A stretch of DNA of 64,000 bases from VXNE01 sp965208745 (lineage in GTDB: Bacteria > Pseudomonadota > Gammaproteobacteria > Pseudomonadales > Azotimanducaceae): the NCBI GenBank assembly GCA_965208745.1, contig CBDBPN010000004.1, positions 1,302,001-1,366,000 of the forward strand. The letters run 5' to 3'. The position numbers and the translations under genes are program-made. The notes beneath the pieces are model-generated. The model saw nothing but the letters and a program-made list of their open reading frames with translations. It made no database searches and was not told the DNA's origin. Numbering within the stretch: the stretch's first letter is position 1; each line of letters opens with the position of its first letter. Shown one piece after another: positions 44,874 to 52,140 of the stretch.

Positions 44874-46022
44874 CGATATCTCCCTTCTCCCCCGGCCCGA
44901 CGCCTCTGAACGGCACGTGCGGGCACCGCGACGCCGACGCGTGGTACTCGCGGACGATTCCGTTGAGGACCTCGGCAATCCACGTGTTCGGCTCCATGAT
45001 GTCCCACTCCTCCTTGGGATCTTGCTCCACGTTGAAGAGTTGCGGATTGTTCAGTTCTATCCTCGTCCTGCGGCCGGCCTCCGGCCGGAACTCGACGTAG
45101 TGGATCTTGAACTGGCGCCACTTGATGGCGGCCAGTTCGTCCTTGATGAAACACAGGAGGTGTTCGCGGGGTCCTTTGTCGGTCCTGCCGAGGAGCACGT
45201 CGGACTGATCGCGGCTATCGATCGCCCGGTCCGTCGGCACCCGCTCGGCGGCGCCCGCCAGCGTGGCGAAGGTTCGATAGAAGTTCATCACGCTGAAGAT
45301 CTCGTTGCTGACCGCGGCGGCCGGCACGCGACCCGGCCAACGGACGATGCGGGGGTGCGCAGTTGCCCCTCGTAAGCCGTTCCCAGGCGGCCGCGCCAGG
45401 GACCGGAATCGGCCTGAGGACCGATGCTCGGGATCAGCACCGGGCCGTTGTCGCTGGCCCACACGACGATGGTGTCGTCCGCGATCCCCGCCTCGTCGAC
45501 GGCGTCGAGGATCTGCCCGGACCGATGGTCACATTCCACCTTGCAGTCGGCGAAGTCGCCGGTGCGCGTGCGGCCCTTGAAGTCCGGATGCGGCAAGGCG
45601 GGATGGTGCACGAGGGAAAAGGGTACATAGAGAAAGAACGGCCGGTCGCCTTGCGCGTGCTCGCGAATGTACGCCACCGACTTCTCGGTGATCGTCGCAT
45701 CGACGAAGGGCCTGTTCTCCGTGGTGTAGGGTTCGACCGGGGAGCAGGGTCCGGTTCGGCCAGCGTGTACTCCCAGGGCGCCATGCCCTGCCGGATGCCC
45801 GGCGGCACCACCCGGTGGCAGCCCGTGCGCAGCGGCATGCGCCCGGTCAGCAACGCCGAACGCGTCGGCGTGCATTCGGCCTCGACATTGAAGTTGGTGA
45901 GCCGCATGCCCTCGGCCGCGAACGCATCGAGCCTCGGGGTCGGGGCGCCCCGGGTGATGCCGCCGCCATAGCACGTAACCGATGTTGTCGGTCAGCATGA
46001 AGACGATGTTCGGCGCCTTCAT
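44839..46022 (-). pseudogene. sulfatase with internal deletion and two frameshifts
   Basis: Type I sulfatase: MKAPNIVFMLTDNIGYV at the start, then the frame shifts near 45985. The formylglycine motif CTPTRSALLTGR is present in the second frame. After YTLAEP (about 45735-45765) the text jumps to TTENRPFVDATITEKSVAYI, omitting about 120-130 residues including the usual GKWHLG. IVVWASDNGP and EGQLRTP follow. A one-base deletion near 45350 then moves the frame to IVRWPGRVPAAAV and the normal C-terminus. About 394 codons remain against about 520. The ATG at 46022 overlaps the aminotransferase stop (ATGA). No functional product is possible. Confidence 0.85.
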
Positions 46023-47030
46023 AGCAGGCTGACGTCCGTGGGCGTCAGCTCGAACGCCCGGCGGGCGATGTGACGATGTGGTCGAACACGCCGTCCCGCT
46101 CGTAGATGTCGATGGTCGCCATTCCGACGCGGAACGCTACCGCGGAGAACATGTACGTTGCCGTGAAGTTGATCCGTTCGGCGGCGGCGCGCAACGCTTC
46201 CCGGTCGAGCACGGTCGAGGTCGAATAGCCGTTGGCCTGCGCCTTGCCCAGGCAGAGCAGGTCGGGGTCGATGCCCATGTGGACATGCGAGCCCCGCGGG
46301 TGCAGACGGAAACCGTTGCGCACGTCGTCGACCGTGACGAGCGCCCCCGTACGCTCCCTGAACCGGGCGATGGCGTCGATGATCTCCGGGCTGACCCCGC
46401 GCGTCGGCTGGGCGGGGTTCTGGTCGAGGGGATTGAGCATGACGCCGGCCACCTGTTCCCCGTACGTGTCCGCGACCTCGAGGAGCGCCGCGGCATCGTT
46501 CCAGGGAACCCGGATGACGTACTTGTGCTGTTCGTCGAAGGTCGTCTCCGGGGCCAGGGCGATCTCGATGCCGAACCCGTGGTAGGCCGATTCGAACAGC
46601 ACGACGTAGGGCTGGCGGCGGGCGGTGCGCATGATGCGCATGGCCAGGTTCGTGCTGTCGGAACCGTTCTTCGTGAAGAGCGCCCAGTCGAACCCGTCGC
46701 CCCACTCGAGCAGCCGTTCCGCGTAGGCCGGCATCACCTCCGGGAAGAAGGCTGCGAGGTCGACCTTGGCCGTCTGGCTCGCGGCCGCGGCATCGACCTC
46801 GGGGTGGCGATAGCCCAGCAGGTTCGGCCCGTTACCGCAGTTGAAATCCAGGAAGGACCTGCCGTCCGCGTCGATGAGCCGACACCCTCGGCGGACGCGA
46901 TGAAGCTCGGCATCACGTCGCGCCCCGCGAACCTGACCGAGCGCGTCAGGTAGATGCCGCCGCCCGGAATCACGGCGTCGGTACGCGCCCAAAGCGCCTC
47001 GTTGGCGGGGCCGTTGACCGGTGCGTCCAT
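46019..47030 (-). pseudogene. class III aminotransferase (GSA-aminotransferase-like), frameshifted and deleted
   Basis: PLP-dependent aminotransferase resembling glutamate-1-semialdehyde aminomutase. The start MDAPVNGPANEALWARTDAVI, then IPGGGIYLTRSVRF, is in one frame. A missing base near 46881-46886 shifts to DADGRSFLDFNCGNGPNLLG; then VVLFESAYHGFGIEI, VTVDDVRNGFRLHPRG and the PLP-lysine motif LCLGKAQANGYS are intact. After RDGVFDHI (about 46058-46078) some 90-100 residues are missing and the tail RRAFELTPTDVSLL resumes in another frame. About 337 codons remain against about 430. It is the first gene of the operon with the sulfatase and diverges from the DUF4143 ATPase. Confidence 0.83.
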
Positions 47031-47169
47031 TACCGCCGACCGTCCGTCATCGGAAGCTCCATCGAGAGGTACCAAATTCCAGTGTAGCGTTCCGTCGGGA
47101 CTTCCGTGCAGGCGTGGTGCGGCTTCGCTGCACGCCACGCGATGTTTTGCATTCACCCCGTGGATGATT

Positions 47170-47190
47170 ATCATTCGGAATATGAATGAT
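47170..47190. promoter_or_regulatory. inverted repeat overlapping the DUF4143 ATPase start
   Basis: atcattc (47170-47176) and gaatgat (47184-47190) flank a 7-bp spacer containing the ATG at 47182. It is AT-rich within GC-rich surroundings. It could be an operator or a start-codon-masking hairpin. Confidence 0.45.
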
Positions 47191-48399
47191 TTCATGCCAC
47201 GCGCCGTTCAGCCGCTGCTCGAAGAGCACCTCCAGGTGATGCCTGTCGTCGTCGTGACGGGCGCCCGCCAGACCGGCAAGAGCACGCTGGTCCAACGACT
47301 CGCTCCGGGTCCGCGCCGTTTCACGTCCCTCGACGATCTCGATGCGTTCGATGCCGCCGAGCGCGATCCCGACAGCCTGCTCGGTGGTCCGGAGCCGGTC
47401 ACGCTGGATGAAATCCAACGGGCGCCCGATCTTCTGCGGGCAATCAAGCGACATGTGGACAACGACCGAGCTCCCGGCCGGTTCCTGCTCACCGGTTCCG
47501 CCAACCTGGCGCTCATGGCGCGCGTATCGGAGTCGCTCGCGGGCCGTGCGAGCTATCTGACGCTCTGGCCGATGACACGACGCGAGCAGCTCGGTCTGGG
47601 GCAAACAGGCGTCTGGGAGGATCTGCTGTCCGCACCGGAATCCGCCTGGCAGGACGTCGTGGCCGGACAGACACCGTTCCCGGAGGACTGGCGCGCCGCG
47701 GCTCGGCGGGGCGCCTTTCCGGACCCCGCGGTCCACATCGACACCGAGGCAAAGCGGTCCATCTGGTTCGATGGCTACATCCAGACCTATCTCGAACGAG
47801 ACCTTGCGACGCTGTCTTCGATCGCCTCGCTGGTCGACTTCCGGCGGCTCGTCCGAGCGGCCTGCCTGCGCATCGGTCAAGTCGTCAATCAGACGGAAAT
47901 GGGGAGAGACGTGTCGATTCCCCAACCCACCGTCCACCGTTACCTCAACCTGCTCGAGACGTCGTACCTGTTGGTGCGCCTGCCCGCGTACGCCGTCAAC
48001 AGGACGAAGCGACTCATCAAATCGCCCAAGCTTTATTGGTGCGACACCGGACTTGCCCTGCGGATCGCTGCCACCGATCCCACCCCGGCCCATCTGGAGA
48101 ACCTGATCCTGAGCGACTTGCTCGCCTGGCGGGACGCGCGGGCAGACCCTGCGGAGATCGCCTACTGGCGTACGACCAGCGGCGACGAGGTGGACTTCGT
48201 GGTGGAGGCGGGGGGTGCGCTGTTGCCCATCGAGGTCAAGGCAACCGCCAATCCTCGTCTGCGCGACACGGTCCGGCTGCGGTCCTTCCGCCGGGAGTAT
48301 CCCGAGCAGGCACGGGCCGGACTGCTGCTGCACGACGGCGACACCGTCGAGTGGCTCGCGCCGGATGTGCTTGCGGTCCCCTGGTGGCGTCTGGTCTGA
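47182..48399 (+). CDS. AAA_14/DUF4143 ATPase
   Basis: 405 residues. AAA_14 ATPase at about 20-160 with Walker A GARQTGKST (27-35) and Walker B PVTLDEIQRAPDLL near 82-95, then SGSANL-like sensor FLLTGSANLALM near 115. The DUF4143 half (about 200-405) has FDGYIQTYLERDLATLSSI, a winged-helix-like stretch RDVSIPQPTVHRYLNLLE and the nuclease-fold signature DEVDFVVEAGGALLPIEVKAT (D...ExK). These proteins are common, often single-copy cargo of unknown function. ATG 47182 lies inside a small inverted repeat; ATG 47194 is the alternative. A paralogue lies at 56664. Confidence 0.88.
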   Translation: MNDFMPRAVQPLLEEHLQVMPVVVVTGARQTGKSTLVQRLAPGPRRFTSLDDLDAFDAAERDPDSLLGGPEPVTLDEIQRAPDLLRAIKRHVDNDRAPGRFLLTGSANLALMARVSESLAGRASYLTLWPMTRREQLGLGQTGVWEDLLSAPESAWQDVVAGQTPFPEDWRAAARRGAFPDPAVHIDTEAKRSIWFDGYIQTYLERDLATLSSIASLVDFRRLVRAACLRIGQVVNQTEMGRDVSIPQPTVHRYLNLLETSYLLVRLPAYAVNRTKRLIKSPKLYWCDTGLALRIAATDPTPAHLENLILSDLLAWRDARADPAEIAYWRTTSGDEVDFVVEAGGALLPIEVKATANPRLRDTVRLRSFRREYPEQARAGLLLHDGDTVEWLAPDVLAVPWWRLV

Positions 48400-48429
48400 A
48401 ATGCGAAAGCGGGATCGACGCGGCGCCCC

Positions 48430-48822
48430 TCAGGCGAAGGGATTGACGATGGTCAGTCCAGCGATGCGGCGCCCCGCCTGCAGGTCCTCCGTGAGCAGCA
48501 CGTCGCAACCCGCCTCCAGCGCCGAAGCGAGAATGAGCGCATCGTAGAAGTTGATGCCGTGCGTCCGCGCCAGATCGAGCGCTTCGGTGTGCGTCGAGAC
48601 ATCGAGCGACCGGACCGCACCCAAAGCGGTACAGACGTCCTCGACAACCGCTTCAACGGCATCCCATTCCAGGTGAAACTTGCGGCGCAGCACCGAAGCG
48701 CACTCATTCAGGACCTGCACGCTGATCGTGCCGCCGTCCAGGATTGCCTTGCGAGCGACTTCCGCCTTCGGACCATCGCCCTGTGCGTGGACGAGCACGT
48801 TGGTATCGAGGAACGTCGTCAT
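48430..48822 (-). CDS. vapC: PIN-domain toxin of a VapBC pair
   Basis: 130 residues. PIN-domain ribonuclease fold with the four acidic residues Asp6 (FLDTNVLVHA), Glu40 (SVQVLNECASVL), Asp94 (GINFYDALILASAL) and Asp113 (LLTEDLQAG). VapC toxins cleave tRNA or other RNAs. Start ATG 48822 overlaps the antitoxin stop (ATGA), the standard order antitoxin then toxin. Upstream in-frame codons reach 48852 but lie inside vapB. The pair looks intact. It converges on the DUF4143 gene, 30 bp apart. Confidence 0.9.
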   Translation of the reverse strand: MTTFLDTNVLVHAQGDGPKAEVARKAILDGGTISVQVLNECASVLRRKFHLEWDAVEAVVEDVCTALGAVRSLDVSTHTEALDLARTHGINFYDALILASALEAGCDVLLTEDLQAGRRIAGLTIVNPFA

Positions 48823-49049
48823 CGCGCGTTGGCGGCGTCCCTGTCGAAGCAATAGTCGTCGGGAATCCGCAACGCCCGCGCGCGCATGCGCTCCACCGCC
48901 AGTTCCTTCCGTTGGTCGCGGGCGAGCACGATGCGTCTGGCGGAGGCCGAGACGACCTCAAGCTCGTCCCCCGCCTTCAGACCGAACTTGTCCACCAACT
49001 GCCGGGGAAGCCGGACAGCCAGGCTGTTTCCCCACTTGGCCACCAGCAC
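48819..49049 (-). CDS. vapB: AbrB/SpoVT-type antitoxin of a VapBC pair, GTG start
   Basis: 76 residues: VLVAKWGNSLAVRLPRQLVDKFGLKAGDELEVV is the swapped-hairpin AbrB (MazE-like) DNA-binding fold, and the C-terminal tail MRARALRIPDDYCFDRDAANA would wrap the toxin. The start codon is GTG at 49049; no ATG is available upstream in frame. It is probably autorepressed with VapC through the direct repeats at 49059-49084. Confidence 0.88.
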   Translation of the reverse strand: MLVAKWGNSLAVRLPRQLVDKFGLKAGDELEVVSASARRIVLARDQRKELAVERMRARALRIPDDYCFDRDAANAR

Positions 49050-49058
49050 AATATACTC

Positions 49059-49084
49059 CTGGATATCCTTGGGTCTCTGGATAT
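49059..49084. promoter_or_regulatory. direct repeats upstream of vapB, putative operator
   Basis: ctggatat occurs at 49059-49066 and again at 49077-49084, 18 bp apart, 10 bp before the vapB start; the first copy forms the palindrome ggatatcc. Position and AT content suit an autoregulatory VapB site (inference). Confidence 0.4.
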
Positions 49085-49187
49085 TCTAATGCCCGGTGCG
49101 TCCCTTGCAAGGCCGTCCGGGCTGGCCGTGGACCGCCGGCCGTTGGTCCCGTAACCTCCTGCGCCACCATCTCCCCGGACGTCCGCC

Positions 49188-50459
49188 ATGAACTTCGACA
49201 TCCCCGCCGACCTGCGCGACCACCTCGCCGAACTCGACGACTTCATCGAGCGCGAGATCAAGCCGCTCGAGGAGGCCGACGACAACATCCGCTTCTTCGA
49301 CCATCGCCGCGAGGACGCGCGCACGGACTGGGACCGTGGGGGCCTCCCGAACGAGGCGTGGGAGGAACTCATGGCCGAAGCGCGTCGTCGAGCGGACGCC
49401 GCCGGGCACTACCGCTATCCGTTCCCGAAGGCCTACGGCGGCAAGGACGGCACGAACCTCGGCATGGCCGTCATCCGGGAACACCTGGCTGCCAAGGGTC
49501 TCGGGCTCCACTGCGACCTGCAGACCGAGCACTCGATCGTAGGCAACAACGTCGGCCTCCTCCTGATGCTGGAGTACGGAACCGAGGAACAGAAAGCCGC
49601 GTGGATCGACGACCTGGCCGAGGGGCGCCGCGGGTTCGCCTTCGGCATCACCGAGCCCGAGCACGGCTCCGACGCCACGCACATGGACACCCACGCCGAA
49701 CGCGACGGCGACGAGTGGATCATCAACGGCGCCAAGACCTGGAACACGGGCATCCACAAGGCGAAGTACGACCTCATCATGGCCCGCACCGCCGGCAAGG
49801 CGGGCGATGGCGAGGGCATCACCGCGTTCATCACGCCGACCAATGCCCCCGGGTTCAAGATCGAGGAGATGCTCTGGACCTTCAACATGCCGACCGACCA
49901 CGGCCGCATTTCGCTCAAGGACGTGCGCGTGCCGCACGACACGATCTTCGGCGGCGAGGGTCGCGGGCTGCAGGTGGTGCAGCACTTCTTCAACGAGAAC
50001 CGCATCCGGCAGGCCGCCTCGAGCCTGGGCGCCGCGCAGTACTGCATCGACGAGTCCGTCGAGTACGCCAAGGTGCGCAAACCCTTCGGCAAGCCGCTGT
50101 CCCAGAACCAGGCGATCCAGTTCCCGCTCGCGGAGCTGCAGACGCAGTGCGAGATGCTGCGGGCGCTGATCCACAAGACCGCCTGGGAGATGGACACCTA
50201 CGGCGCCTTCTCGGTCTCGGACAAGGTGTCGATGTGCAACTACTACGCGAACCGGCTCTGCTGCGAGGCCGCCGACCGCGCGATGCAGGTCCACGGCGGC
50301 CTCGGCTACTCGCGCCACAAGCCCTTCGAGCACATCTACCGGCACCACCGCCGCTACCGGATCACGGAGGGGGCGGAGGAGATCCAGATCCGGCGGATCG
50401 CGGGGTACATGTTCGGGTTCATGAAGCAGCGGGCGCCGAAGGGGGTGAAGGTCGCATAG
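49188..50459 (+). CDS. acyl-CoA dehydrogenase family flavoprotein
   Basis: 423 residues, complete, cytosolic. N-terminal helical domain FDIPADLRDHLAELDDFIE; AFGITEPEHGSDATHMDT (about 155-172) and WIINGAKTWNTGIH supply the FAD/substrate loop; ARAAEEK-like helices are replaced by VEYAKVRKPFGKPLSQNQAIQ near 285. The C-terminal YRITEGAEEIQIRRIAGYMFG holds the catalytic Glu in the usual position. It oxidises an acyl-CoA at C2-C3, passing electrons to ETF. The length and the AQVHGG-like QVHGGLGYSRHKPFE fit a medium/branched-chain type; chain specificity is unknown. No beta-oxidation partners are adjacent. Confidence 0.92.
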   Translation: MNFDIPADLRDHLAELDDFIEREIKPLEEADDNIRFFDHRREDARTDWDRGGLPNEAWEELMAEARRRADAAGHYRYPFPKAYGGKDGTNLGMAVIREHLAAKGLGLHCDLQTEHSIVGNNVGLLLMLEYGTEEQKAAWIDDLAEGRRGFAFGITEPEHGSDATHMDTHAERDGDEWIINGAKTWNTGIHKAKYDLIMARTAGKAGDGEGITAFITPTNAPGFKIEEMLWTFNMPTDHGRISLKDVRVPHDTIFGGEGRGLQVVQHFFNENRIRQAASSLGAAQYCIDESVEYAKVRKPFGKPLSQNQAIQFPLAELQTQCEMLRALIHKTAWEMDTYGAFSVSDKVSMCNYYANRLCCEAADRAMQVHGGLGYSRHKPFEHIYRHHRRYRITEGAEEIQIRRIAGYMFGFMKQRAPKGVKVA

Positions 50460-50883
50460 GCCTGCCCGCCCAGCGGATTCGGCGGCGTTCGCTACGTGCC
50501 TACAGTGTGCCGGCGGTCCTTGAACCGCACGCAAAGGGGAAGACCAGAGAGCGCACGCAGAACATCACCCTGAACTTCCTCCGTCTGTCGAGGGAGTACG
50601 ACTGCAATCCAGGCGAGGTTCTCGAAGGGAATCGGACAACGCACCGGCGTCTGCTACCTCTGCGAGCGCGCCGCCGACGACTTCGTCGGCGATCTGTGCA
50701 AGGAACGCCACGAGGAAGGGCTCGGGGCACAGCGCGTGAGAAACTCGTACTGACCCCAGCCCCGCGCGCTGTTCGCGCAGACGCCGAACGCGAGCGAGCG
50801 TCACTACGCACAATACGGATATGCAAAACTGCGTATCCGTATTGTGCGTATCCGAACTTTGCGTAGTGCGCTAGAATCGCCAC
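50460..50883. other. 424-bp intergenic region with nested palindromes near its right end
   Basis: No gene could be supported. Short frames exist on both strands (for example GVCYLCERAADDFVGDLCKE on plus near 50650) but none has a start, a family match or coherent extension. The only clear structure is the palindrome at 50802-50868. The left 300 bp may contain an unrecognised gene relic. Confidence 0.5.
50802..50868. promoter_or_regulatory. nested inverted repeats upstream of an ATPase gene
   Basis: Arms 50805-50824 and 50831-50850 (tacgcacaatacggata...) match at 19 of 20 positions around a 6-nt loop, aaaact. A second perfect pair, cactacgca (50802-50810) and tgcgtagtg (50860-50868), encloses it and competes with the first for the same left arm. 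It lies 16 bp before the ATG at 50884. It could be an operator, attenuator or recombination site. Confidence 0.75.
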
Positions 50884-52023
50884 ATGGCTACCGCCGCCGA
50901 GCTCTTTCCCCTGGGCGTCGCCACGGGCCGCGCGCACTGCAACCGTCTACGCGAGCGCGATGAGCTGACCGGCAACATCCGCGAGGGCGTGCACACCTGG
51001 ATCTGGGCGCGTCGGCGCATCGGCAAGACCAGCCTGATCGAGCAGGTGGCGCGCGACCTTGCGCCGGACATCGTGACGGCGCGGCTTGACTTGCTCGTGA
51101 CTCACGACGTCAACGCCTTCGAAACGCGGCTCCGGGTGGCGTTGGAGGAAACCGGAGCCCGGCTCCCCCCCGGCAAGCAGACCTCGACAGCCAAGCTCAC
51201 AAGGGCGTTCTCCGCCTTCAAGCCAGAGCTTTCCCTGGGCGCCTTCGGCCTGCGCCTCAAGCTGGCCGCACCCAGCCAGACGGACGAGGGCATCGTCGAG
51301 ATGCTGCTCGCCCTCGACGAGGCCGCTGGCGCCTACGGTCGGCGGGTGGCATTCGTGCTCGACGAATTCCAGCAGCTATCGGAACTGCAGAACGGTGCTC
51401 CGAGAAGCCTGGAAGGCGCGGTGCGTCACGCCGTCGAACGGGCGCGGAACGTCACGTACGTTTTCGCCGGCAGCCGCAAACACCTGCTGGCGTCGATGTT
51501 CGAGGACGATGAGCGCCCCCTGTACCGCCTTTGCCGAAAGATGACGCTCGAGCGCATCGGCGCCGAGGACTACCGCCATTTCCTGCTGCGGGCGGGACGG
51601 TCACGCTGGCGGCGGCGCGTCCCCGACGAAGCCATCGACCGCATCCTGACCCTGACCAACCGCCATCCCCACTACGTAAACGCGCTCTGCGGACCGCTAT
51701 GGCGGGCAGATGCCGCACCCACGGCCGATGACGTGGAGGCCATGTGGGCGAGGCTGGTGGCCGAGGAAGGCGGCGTCGCCGCCGGCCGCGTGGCGCGCCT
51801 CGCGCCCAGCCAGCGGGCGCTGCTGCGGGGCATCGCGGAGGCCGAGCACGGCGTGCCGCATCCCACGTCACACGGCTTCCTGGCAACGCTGCGGCTACCG
51901 GTATCGACCGGCGTGCGGGCGCGGGACGCGCTTGAGCGGGACGATCTGATCCAGAAGGAAGAAGAAGACGGACGCTGGATGCTGGTGGACCCTGCGATGG
52001 CAGCCTGGCTGCGGAAGCTCTGA
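50884..52023 (+). CDS. stand-alone STAND/archaeal-ATPase-like protein
   Basis: 379 residues, cytosolic. P-loop IWARRRIGKTSLIE at about 39-52 has the GKT of Walker A but Ala in place of the first Gly. Walker B is VAFVLDEFQQLSEL near 155, followed by the sensor-like YVFAGSRKHLLASMF near 195. The C-terminal third looks helical with a winged-helix-like segment (SQRALLRGIAEAEHGV, then ARDALERDDLIQKEEEDGRW). This fits the Arch_ATPase / AAA_35-type family found as single genes in many bacteria; function unknown. Transcription is probably controlled by the nested palindromes just upstream. There is no partner gene. Confidence 0.83.
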   Translation: MATAAELFPLGVATGRAHCNRLRERDELTGNIREGVHTWIWARRRIGKTSLIEQVARDLAPDIVTARLDLLVTHDVNAFETRLRVALEETGARLPPGKQTSTAKLTRAFSAFKPELSLGAFGLRLKLAAPSQTDEGIVEMLLALDEAAGAYGRRVAFVLDEFQQLSELQNGAPRSLEGAVRHAVERARNVTYVFAGSRKHLLASMFEDDERPLYRLCRKMTLERIGAEDYRHFLLRAGRSRWRRRVPDEAIDRILTLTNRHPHYVNALCGPLWRADAAPTADDVEAMWARLVAEEGGVAAGRVARLAPSQRALLRGIAEAEHGVPHPTSHGFLATLRLPVSTGVRARDALERDDLIQKEEEDGRWMLVDPAMAAWLRKL

Positions 52024-52140
52024 CACCTGCCGGAGCCGATCACCCCTGGTCGAATTGCCGCCGCGTCGACTTTCCGAGTGCGCGAGCCCCCATCGTCCCG
52101 TACTATCCGGCACGGAGACTCTGGAGAGGACTCAAACACC

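Noticed and set aside
50625..50755. Possible zinc-ribbon-like small gene (CYLCERAADDF on plus)
   Set aside because: No start codon with a ribosome site, no second Cys pair and no coherent extension; kept only as a possible relic in the intergenic note.
48680..50866. Long plus-strand frame over vapBC and the acyl-CoA dehydrogenase
   Set aside because: The dehydrogenase frame has complete family motifs; the alternative is a compositional shadow.
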